Origin: CAZJNX01 sp964547415
Lineage (GTDB): Bacteria > Pseudomonadota > Alphaproteobacteria > Rhizobiales > Amorphaceae
NCBI GenBank assembly: GCA_964547415.1
Contig: CAZJNX010000165.1
Span: forward strand, 1 to 10,960
Length of the DNA: 10,960 bases
Reading direction: 5' to 3'
Under the pieces are notes generated by a model, which had not been told where the DNA came from, made no database searches, and saw only the letters and a program-made list of their open reading frames with translations. Every line of letters starts with the position of its first letter. The first letter of the stretch is position 1. Positions 5,120 to 10,960 of the stretch are shown here, piece after piece. A program made the position numbers and the translations under genes.

Positions 5120-6209
5120 GGCGCCGGGCCCGGTCCTCGAGCCGGGGGAGGCGATCGGGATCCTCGGCGGCGGACAGCTCGGCCGGATGATGGCGACAGC
5201 GGCCGCCGAGCTCGGCCTGACCGTCCACGTGTTCTCGCCGGACCCGGAGAGCCCCGCCTTCGCCGTCGCCGCCGAGGCTACCTGCGCCCCCTTCGAGGAC
5301 GGCGAGGCGCTTTCCCGCTTCGCCGCGTCCGTCTCCGTCCTCACCTACGAGTTCGAGAACGTGCCGGTGGACGCGCTCGCCGCCCTCGGCGGGCGGCACG
5401 CGATCCGGCCCGGGATCCGCTCCCTCGAGGTCGCCCAGGACAGGCTCGCCGAGAAGCGGTACCTCGCCTCCCTCGGCATCCCCGTCGGCCCGTTCGCGCC
5501 GGTGGACGGGCCGGAGGACCTTGCCGCCGCGATCGCGGTCACGGGCCTTCCCGCGATCCTGAAGACCCGCCGGCTCGGCTACGACGGCAAGGGGCAGTCC
5601 AGGATCGCCGCGGCCGGCGACGGTCCGGCCGCGTTCGACGCGCTCGGCCGGACGCCCGCGATCCTCGAGGGCGTCGTCCCCTTCGCCTTCGAGACCTCCA
5701 GCGTGATCGCGCGGGCCGCCGACGGGACGACGGCCGCCTACGACATGCCCTTCAACGAGCACCGGGACGGGATCCTCAAGTGGTCTCGCGTGCCCGGGCC
5801 GGAGGACCCCGGGCTCGCCGCCGAGGCGAGGGTGCACGCCGTCCGCCTCGCCGAGGCGCTCGGCCACGTGGGCGTCCTCACGGTGGAGTGGTTCGCCGTT
5901 CCAGGCGGCGCGGGCGGCCACGTCCTCCTCGCCAACGAGATCGCGCCGCGGGTCCACAACTCCGGCCACTGGACCCAGGACGGGGCGGCGACCAGCCAGT
6001 TCGCCCAGCACGTCAGGGCGGTGGCGGGCTGGCCCCTCGGCGCGGCGGACCGGACGGCCGCGGTCGCCATGGAGAACCTGATCGGCGAGGAGGTCCACGC
6101 CTGGCGGGTGGCCCTTGCCGATCCGGCGGCGCGGCTCCATCTCTATGGGAAGAGCGCCGTCAGGGCGGGGCGCAAGATGGGGCATGTCAACCGGGTGATG
6201 CCCGGCTGA
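5112..6209 (+). CDS. purK: N5-carboxyaminoimidazole ribonucleotide synthase, ATP-grasp
   Basis: PurK uses ATP and bicarbonate to carboxylate AIR to N5-CAIR, feeding PurE. The 365 residues show the ATP-grasp order: GILGGGQLGRM (16-26) at the N-terminus; YEFENVP; the central LKTRRLGYDGKGQ lysine and glycine-rich segment; and the diagnostic NEIAPRVHNSGHWT (275-288), which carries metal and substrate contacts. The end is LYGKSAVRAGRKMGHVN, the family's C-terminal block. The ATG at 5112 is chosen because the family motif starts soon after it and it overlaps the purE stop as ATGCCTGA. A longer version from TTG 5058 would lie wholly inside purE. The ribosome binding site is weak, in keeping with coupling to purE. 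Confidence 0.97.
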   Translation: MPEAPGPVLEPGEAIGILGGGQLGRMMATAAAELGLTVHVFSPDPESPAFAVAAEATCAPFEDGEALSRFAASVSVLTYEFENVPVDALAALGGRHAIRPGIRSLEVAQDRLAEKRYLASLGIPVGPFAPVDGPEDLAAAIAVTGLPAILKTRRLGYDGKGQSRIAAAGDGPAAFDALGRTPAILEGVVPFAFETSSVIARAADGTTAAYDMPFNEHRDGILKWSRVPGPEDPGLAAEARVHAVRLAEALGHVGVLTVEWFAVPGGAGGHVLLANEIAPRVHNSGHWTQDGAATSQFAQHVRAVAGWPLGAADRTAAVAMENLIGEEVHAWRVALADPAARLHLYGKSAVRAGRKMGHVNRVMPG

Positions 6210-6267
6210 CGGCCCCGCGTGCACCGCCGTGGACTTTTCCGAGCGGAGCTGTTAACTCGGTCGCCTG

Positions 6268-6302
6268 CCGTGGCGTGCGTCGCCGCGGTGGCCGCTGTTT
6301 TT
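6268..6302 (+). terminator. Possible terminator after purK
   Basis: CCGTGGCG (6268-6275) pairs with CGCCGCGG (6281-6288) around a 5-base loop, with one G-U pair. Five T follow at 6298-6302, nine bases after the stem; an alternative short stem GCGG/CCGC (6285-6295) sits closer to them. The position suits the end of the purEK transcript before rpsU. Confidence 0.4.
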
Positions 6303-6371
6303 CGGGCTGGCCTTCCGGGGCCGCCCGGGACCATTTACTCGATCAACGGCTTCGGCCGGTCCGGCTTGGGA

Positions 6372-6391
6372 CCGGGGGCGTCGGACCCCGG
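6372..6391 (+). promoter_or_regulatory. Hairpin in the rpsU leader
   Basis: CCGGGG (6372-6377) pairs with CCCCGG (6386-6391) around an 8-base loop. It ends about 20 bases before the rpsU ribosome binding site. It could affect translation of bS21, but this is not shown. Confidence 0.3.
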
Positions 6392-6419
6392 CCGCCGACA
6401 ACATGGAGCGTGAGGCTAC

Positions 6420-6641
6420 GTGCAGGTTCTCGTTCGCGACAACAACGTCGACCAGGCGCTGAAGGCTCTCAAGAAGAAGATGCAGCGCGAGGGCATCTTC
6501 CGGGAGATGAAGATGCGCAACCACTACGAGAAGCCGTCCGAGAAGCGGGCGCGCGAGAAGGCGGAGGCGATCCGCCGGGCACGCAAGCTGGCCCGCAAGC
6601 GGGCGCAGCGCGAAGGCCTCATCCCCGGCAAGAAGCGCTGA
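6420..6641 (+). CDS. rpsU: Small ribosomal subunit protein bS21
   Basis: bS21 is a late-assembling protein of the 30S subunit that helps translation initiation. The 73 residues begin MQVLVRDNNVDQALKALKKK, continue MQREGIFREMKMRNHYEKPS and end in a long Arg/Lys/Ala helix, EKAEAIRRARKLARKR, with a GKKR tail. This extended form is typical of alphaproteobacteria. The start is GTG at 6420; GAGG at 6412-6415 lies just upstream and the family N-terminus begins here. It stands 210 bases after purK with its own leader hairpin, so it is probably transcribed separately. Inferred promoter candidates upstream (for example TGGACT and TTAACT, 6230-6257) are poor matches. Confidence 0.97.
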   Translation: MQVLVRDNNVDQALKALKKKMQREGIFREMKMRNHYEKPSEKRAREKAEAIRRARKLARKRAQREGLIPGKKR

Positions 6642-6650
6642 TCGCACCAC

Positions 6651-6671
6651 CCCGCCGGGCCGACCGGCGGG
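6651..6671 (+). terminator. Probable rpsU terminator hairpin
   Basis: CCCGCCGG (6651-6658) pairs perfectly with CCGGCGGG (6664-6671) around a 5-base loop, 9 bases after the rpsU stop. Only a TT follows nearby, so it is a GC-rich terminator without a proper U-tract. Confidence 0.55.
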
Positions 6672-7067
6672 CGCGTTCCGCAGCCTTACCCCTCCATCCT
6701 GGGTGACCGGCTCATCCGGCGCCTCGGCAGCGGGAGCCGGCATTCACCGCGCGAGCTGGCCCGCCGCCCGATCCGAGCGCGGGTCGCAATGCTGCCGGCG
6801 CCGGCGGCCGTCTGGGCGGGTCGTTTCCCGCTTGCCGGTTGGCAAGGGGCGACGGGGCTTCGTGTGTGGAGCCGGCGAAGACGACGACCGGCCTGGTGAG
6901 CTGGCGTCGCAGCGGCGGTCCGGGAATGCGCCGGGTGGATGGCGCGCGGGTTGCGCGGCGCCTCGTCGGCCCTCCTCCGGGGCGACGTGTCACCCGCCCC
7001 CGACGACGCGAGACCGCGGGCGGTTGGCCGCCAGGCGACCACGGCCGGCGCGGCCTGTGCAAGATAA

Positions 7068-7247
7068 GCGCGTCGCCCCGGAGACCGGGTCGGCGGGCGC
7101 TGCGAAGACCCTGCCCGGACCGTCCGGGCGGGAACCGATCGTCCGCCCACGACCCATGACGCGCCGTCGGACAGCTGTCGCCCGGACGGCGTGCGCCGCC
7201 CGCTGCCAGGATCCGCGCGCGCCCGTCGCACCGGGTCGTTCCAGGGC
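7068..7247. repeat. Tandem intergenic repeat, copy 1 (180 bp)
   Basis: The unit starts GCGCGTCGCC. From CTGCGAAGACCC at 7100 it is identical to the second copy (7294 onward) for about 120 bases. Inside are GCCCGGAC-C-GTCCGGGC, a 17-bp palindrome, and GACAGCTGTC, a 10-bp palindrome. It also includes GGGCGG and CCGCCC flanking an 11-base loop. No coding sense is apparent. Confidence 0.85.
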
Positions 7248-7439
7248 GCGCGTCGCCGCGGAAACCGGGTCGGCGGGCGTCGGATGGCGGGCGCTGCGAA
7301 GACCCTGCCCGGACCGTCCGGGCGGGAACCGATCGTCCGCCCACGACCCATGACGCGCCGTCGGACAGCTGTCGCCCGGACGGCGTGCGCCGCCCGCTGC
7401 CAGGATCCGCGCGCCCGTCGCACCGGGTCGTTCCCGGGC
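7248..7439. repeat. Tandem intergenic repeat, copy 2 (about 192 bp)
   Basis: This copy follows directly on copy 1 and differs mainly by an extra 14 bases (TCGGATGGCGGGCG at about 7280-7293) and one fewer CG unit near 7410. There are scattered substitutions at the start and end. The inserted 14 bases resemble the preceding TCGGCGGGCG, so they look like a slippage duplication. The palindromes of copy 1 are preserved exactly. Confidence 0.85.
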
Positions 7440-7581
7440 GTACGCCTCGCGGCACGGCTCGCCGATCGGCCCAGCGAGGCGGCGCCGCTGCCCGGTCGCC
7501 TCGCGCATCGCCGTTGCCGAGCCCGCCGGCAGGTGGCAGCTTCTCCGCGACCCCAGCCCGCCCCTCTCGCCCGCGGACCCG

Positions 7582-8169
7582 ATGCAGCGCGCCCAGCCCG
7601 GCCCCCTCTCACGACTTCTCGAAACGCTCCGCGAGCGCGAGCGAGAGAGCGATCTCACCGTCGGGGACCTCGTCTCGGACCTCGGTCGCAGCACGTACGG
7701 CATGGTGCTCGCCGTCCCGGCCCTCATCTCGATCCTGCCGGTGGTCGGGGCGCTTCCCGGCGTGTCGCTGGGGATGGGCGCGATCGCCCTCGTCCTGTCC
7801 GCCCAGATGCTCGTCGGTGCGCCCGCGCCCTGGCTTCCGCCCTTCCTCGCCCGGATCGCCCTGCCCGCCGACAAGGTGGACCGGGCGATCGAGAGGGCCG
7901 GCCCGTGGGTGCGGCGCCTCGAACGGCTGTTCCGGCCGCGCTGGTCGTTCCTGACCGAGCGGCCGCTCCTGTGGCTCGACGCCGTCCTCGCCACGGGGCT
8001 GTCGGTGCTGATGCTGATCGGGGCACTCGTGCCGGGCGGGATCGTGCCGCCCGCACTCGCCCTCCTCGTCCTGTCGATCGGCCTCGCGACGCGGGACGGG
8101 CTCCTCATCGCCCTCAGCCTGGCGGGCATGATCGGTCTCGTGGCCGCCGGCGCCTGGTTCTTCCTGTGA
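7582..8169 (+). CDS. exoD: ExoD family membrane protein (exopolysaccharide synthesis)
   Basis: This 195-residue inner-membrane protein matches the ExoD family (PF06055), named for a Sinorhizobium gene needed for exopolysaccharide production and nodule invasion; its biochemistry is unknown. Features seen are an N-terminal amphipathic helix (SRLLETLRERERE); the family segment TVGDLVSDLGRSTYGMVLAV; a hydrophobic block about 41-80 (ALISILPVVGALPGVSLGMG); a polar segment with RIALPADKVDRAIERAGPWV; and two C-terminal hydrophobic stretches from about 130 to the end. Length fits the family. The ATG at 7582 lacks a clear ribosome binding site; no better in-frame start was seen upstream. It lies alone, 140 bases after the tandem repeats, with no other polysaccharide genes in view. 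Confidence 0.9.
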   Translation: MQRAQPGPLSRLLETLRERERESDLTVGDLVSDLGRSTYGMVLAVPALISILPVVGALPGVSLGMGAIALVLSAQMLVGAPAPWLPPFLARIALPADKVDRAIERAGPWVRRLERLFRPRWSFLTERPLLWLDAVLATGLSVLMLIGALVPGGIVPPALALLVLSIGLATRDGLLIALSLAGMIGLVAAGAWFFL

Positions 8170-8329
8170 GAGGTGCGCCGCCCGCCCGGCCGAGGGTCTG
8201 CCGCGCCCGCGCGCCGTCCGCGGGATCGCTCGCGGGCGGGGCGCGCCGGGACCGGCCGCGCGACGGGCCTTACCGCGCCCGTCCGCGGTCGGACGATGTC
8301 GTGGAGGGACCTCGCCTCTTCCTCGAGCG

Positions 8330-9260
8330 GTAAGCCGCCGCCCCCCTCGCCACCACTGTGATGGTCACCGGCGTGCCGAATGCCTGCAGATGATTGACGG
8401 AGACGCTGGAGGCGGCGATCGCCCCGGCGAGGTCCGCCGAGCCGTAGGCGGACAGGTCGATCGCGACGCCGGCCTCCTCGCCGAGGAGGGTGGTCCCGAT
8501 ACCGTCCCCCCGGGCGGTGGACGACCACCGTGTCGGGCATCTCGCCTTGCGCCACCGCGTGCAGTTCGATCTCGCCACGGCCGCGCCGGCCGTCAGGACG
8601 TCGTCGCCGGACCAGCTCACGAGGGTGTCCTCGCCCGCTCGGCCCGGACGGCCGCCTCGCCGGAGACGGCGCCCCGGACATCGTCGCCGCCCCCGCTGCA
8701 AAGCTCCCCTGTGGCGCCGCTCCGGTCGGGCGTCGTCTTCTCGCCCTTTCCGCCGCCGAGGCGGTCGCGGCCGGCGCCGCCGGAAAGACGGTCGTTGCCG
8801 TCGCCGCCGATCAGCCTGTCATTTCCACCCGCAGCGACCAGCTGGTCCGCCCGGCGTCCGCCGAAGATGAAGGCGCTGCCGCGATAGCCGACACGGACGT
8901 CGGAGCCGCCCCGATCTGGCGGTTTCACCACCGAGGGCGGCGCGGGCGACGACCGGATGCGCCGGTGACGACACGCTGGGGCCGGCGCCGGGGACGGCTG
9001 CCAGCAGCCGCGCTTGCGAGGCAAGGTCGTGGCCCCCGGCGCTGAAGGGGGCGACGCACGGTCGTCGCCGCCGCCGCCCTCGATGGCGTCGCGGTCCGCG
9101 CCGCCGCGCCCCGTATCGCCGCCGCCGAGCGTCCCGATCGTATCGTTGGCCGCCGTTCCCTCGATCTCGTCGCCCCTGCTCGTCCCGTGGATCGCGTCGG
9201 GATGGACCTGGCCGGGATGGTCGGTCCTGGCCCGACGAGCTCGAGCCCGTCGCCGATGGC
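8330..9260 (-). pseudogene. RTX-type (hemolysin-type) calcium-binding protein remnant, multiple frameshifts
   Basis: On the minus strand one frame reads DAIHGTSRGDEIEGTAANDT, then GGGDTGRGGADRDAIEGG. Later in the same frame comes a row of calcium-binding nonapeptides: LVAAGGNDR, LIGGDGNDR, LSGGAGRDR, LGGGKGEKT (about 8740-8850). The pattern GGxGxDxLx is the parallel beta-roll of secreted RTX proteins. Beyond the stop at 8617 the sense continues in other frames: EDTLVSWSGDDVLTAGA, then GEIELHAVAQGEMPDTVVVH, then GVAIDLSAYGSADLAGAIAA and SSVSVNHLQAFGTPVTITVV at 8345-8450. Upstream, IGDGLELVGPGPTIP (around 9230-9260) is again in a different frame. At least three shifts are needed, so this is a decayed gene of perhaps 300 residues. 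No type I secretion genes are in the window. Boundaries are approximate. Confidence 0.75.
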
Positions 9261-9597
9261 GATGGGTTCGCAGATGATGGGCGCGATTGCAGCGCGTCCG
9301 GCCCCCGGGGCGGCGGCTTCATCCGCGATGGCGGATCGCCGCCGCCGGACCCCGTGAGGGGTGTCACCCGACGCCGGATCCGCCGGAGCGAGGGCGTACC
9401 GGTGTTCGCGGCGCGCCCGCTCGCCCGACCGGAGGTGGCGCGGGCACGCCGGAACCCGTGCGGCGGAAGTGACCGCACACGGCAGCCGACGGGCGGTCCG
9501 GGTGTCGTGTGCCGCCCGCATCCTGCAGGAGGGGACCGGGCCTCGGGAAGGGGCGGGGCGGCGCGGCCGCCCCGCGCATGCGGGTGCCGAGGCGCCG
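9261..9597. other. Stretch without a gene between the RTX remnant and msrA
   Basis: I see no credible coding sequence. The only structure noticed is the hairpin at 9553-9575. The 5' end of the RTX remnant may extend into the left part. Confidence 0.5.
9553..9575 (-). terminator. GC hairpin after msrA
   Basis: GCGGGGCGGC (9553-9562) pairs perfectly with GCCGCCCCGC (9566-9575) around a 3-base loop, 22 bases past the msrA stop on the minus strand. No U-tract follows, so it is a candidate terminator only. Confidence 0.45.
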
Positions 9598-10266
<669 letters not shown>

Positions 10267-10307
10267 GGGGTGCCTCCTTGCGCGGGCGGCTGCGCGCCGG
10301 CCCCGAC

Positions 10308-10631
10308 TTATCTGGGGCGATGGACGAGACGTGCAACGAGGCCGAACAGGACCGACAGCAGGAGGAGCGAGACGACGGCCGGCCAGGCGAGCAGCGTCAT
10401 GATGATCGGGTCCCACAGGACCGGCGACACGTAGCGCTGCACCAGCGCCTGGGCGAGGTTGAGCGTTTCCGGCGAGATCTCGAACCACAGGCTGCCGAGC
10501 GGCGACAGCCGCACCGCGCCTGCCTCGAACGAACGGAACCCGTCGTAGACGGCCGCCGCGCACAGGAGCACGAAGAAGGCGAACCCGAGGAGGCGGAACG
10601 GGAACGCGAGGAGCCGTGTGAACAAGCGCAT
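10308..10631 (-). CDS. Small two-helix membrane protein of unknown function
   Basis: This 107-residue protein belongs to no family I can name with confidence. It starts MRLFTRLLAFPFRLLGFAFF, with the first hydrophobic segment at about residues 8-31. A polar middle follows (WFEISPETLNLAQALVQRYV), then a second hydrophobic segment from about 78 to 100 (TLLAWPAVVSLLLLSVLFGL), and the end is VARLVHRPR. The topology suggests an inner-membrane hairpin with basic residues on the cytoplasmic side at both ends. The ATG at 10631 is chosen because the hydrophobic helix starts straight after it; the longer open frame upstream is Arg/Pro-rich filler that runs into the tRNA. It lies just before msrA on the same strand and is probably in its operon. 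Confidence 0.75.
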   Translation of the reverse strand: MRLFTRLLAFPFRLLGFAFFVLLCAAAVYDGFRSFEAGAVRLSPLGSLWFEISPETLNLAQALVQRYVSPVLWDPIIMTLLAWPAVVSLLLLSVLFGLVARLVHRPR

Positions 10632-10822
10632 TCGGGGCTTTCCGATCGGGTGCGCGAGCGCGGGCGGACCATGCGACGGGTCCGCTGCCGGCGCAATCCC
10701 CCGTCGTCCCGTGCGGGCGGCGTCCCCGCCGCGGGCACCGGCGCGCGGCGCTGATGGCGGGCCGGTGCACCGCCTCGGCGGTCGGGGCGGCGCGGTCGCG
10801 GCGGGCGCGCGGGTCGCGAGGC

Positions 10823-10851
10823 TTGAACGGCGGCGCTCACCCGTACTATGC
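10823..10851 (+). promoter_or_regulatory. Probable tRNA-Ser promoter
   Basis: TTGAAC (10823-10828) as -35, a 17-base spacer, and CTATGC (10846-10851) as -10, the alphaproteobacterial style. TACTAT at 10844 with a 15-base spacer is an alternative. Transcription would start about 13 bases before the tRNA. Confidence 0.5.
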
Positions 10852-10870
10852 AAGCGTCCTCGCCTTGACC

Positions 10871-10960
10871 GGATGGGTGGCCGAGTGGTCGAAGGCGCAC
10901 GCTTGGAACGCGTGTAGGCGGGAAACCGTCTCGTGGGTTCGAATCCCACCCCATCCGCCA
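10871..10960 (+). tRNA. tRNA-Ser (anticodon GGA)
   Basis: The 90 bases fold as a class II tRNA. Acceptor GGATGGG pairs with CCCATCC, followed by discriminator G and an encoded CCA at 10958-10960. The anticodon stem CACGC/GCGTG (10898-10902, 10910-10914) encloses the loop TTGGAAC with anticodon GGA at 10905-10907. A long variable arm (GGCGGG…CCGTC) and the T arm GTGGG-TTCGAAT-CCCAC are present. It decodes UCC and UCU. The gene ends exactly at the window edge. Confidence 0.97.

Larger units (their letters stand above)
6672..7581. other. Long gene-free stretch between rpsU and exoD
   Basis: No ORF here has recognisable protein character. The long open frames on both strands are Arg/Pro/Gly/Ala-rich, as expected in such GC-rich DNA. 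It contains a small inverted repeat, CTTGCC-GGTT-GGCAAG (6830-6845 region), and the tandem duplication described at 7068-7439. The exoD promoter must lie here but is not evident. Confidence 0.6.

Noticed and set aside
5031..6224. 397-codon open frame on the minus strand
   Set aside because: It is the antisense of purE/purK, produced by high GC at codon third positions; it has no motifs and purK is unambiguous.
6230..6257. Sigma-70 promoter TGGACT/TTAACT for rpsU
   Set aside because: Weak match at both boxes, and it would lie before the possible terminator at 6268-6302.
7068..7439. CRISPR array or satellite-like array
   Set aside because: There are only two long units directly abutting, with no short repeats separated by unique spacers and no cas genes.
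6990..8681. 563-codon open frame on the minus strand across exoD and the repeats
   Set aside because: Arg/Pro/Ser-rich, antisense to exoD and repeating with the DNA duplication; only its first part overlaps one RTX remnant frame.
10871..10960. tRNA-Ser as an integration (att) site
   Set aside because: The gene ends at the window edge, and no integrase or repeated tRNA 3' end is visible in the window.

Overview
The window is very GC-rich (about 70% or more by eye). Its housekeeping genes look alphaproteobacterial, most like Hyphomicrobiales/Methylobacterium relatives: a fumC–DUF4169–ribbon-helix-helix run, two small DUF465 (YdcH-like) genes beside purE-purK, a basic bS21, ExoD and MsrA. The taxon is inferred from gene content and protein character; no search was run.

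Layout. 1-1315: 3' part of fumC, then a DUF4169 gene and a small ribbon-helix-helix (RHH) gene, all on +. 1312-2157: an IS5-family insertion sequence sitting in a CTAG site that overlaps the RHH stop codon. 2158-3900: an accessory, decaying zone. It holds a barstar-like orphan with foreign-looking composition, a 53-residue unknown ORF, a frameshifted cupin gene, a strong rho-independent terminator and a frameshifted second RHH copy. 3900-6641: the conserved core, with divergent DUF465 genes, purE and purK (8-base overlap) and rpsU. 6672-7581: no convincing gene, but a near-identical tandem duplication of about 180-190 bp. 7582-8169: exoD. 8330-9260: remnant of an RTX-type calcium-binding protein on -, broken by several frameshifts. 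9598-10631: a small membrane protein and msrA, probably one transcript on -. 10871-10960: tRNA-Ser(GGA) with a plausible promoter.

How the genes work together. PurE and PurK are the two steps that carboxylate AIR during purine synthesis. FumC belongs to the TCA cycle. MsrA repairs oxidised methionine. The rest is small proteins of unknown role or genetic debris. The most distinctive points are the concentration of broken genes beside intact core genes, the orphan barstar-like ORF, the reuse of one CTAG for two stop codons, and the tandem intergenic duplication. I see no complete undescribed multi-gene system.
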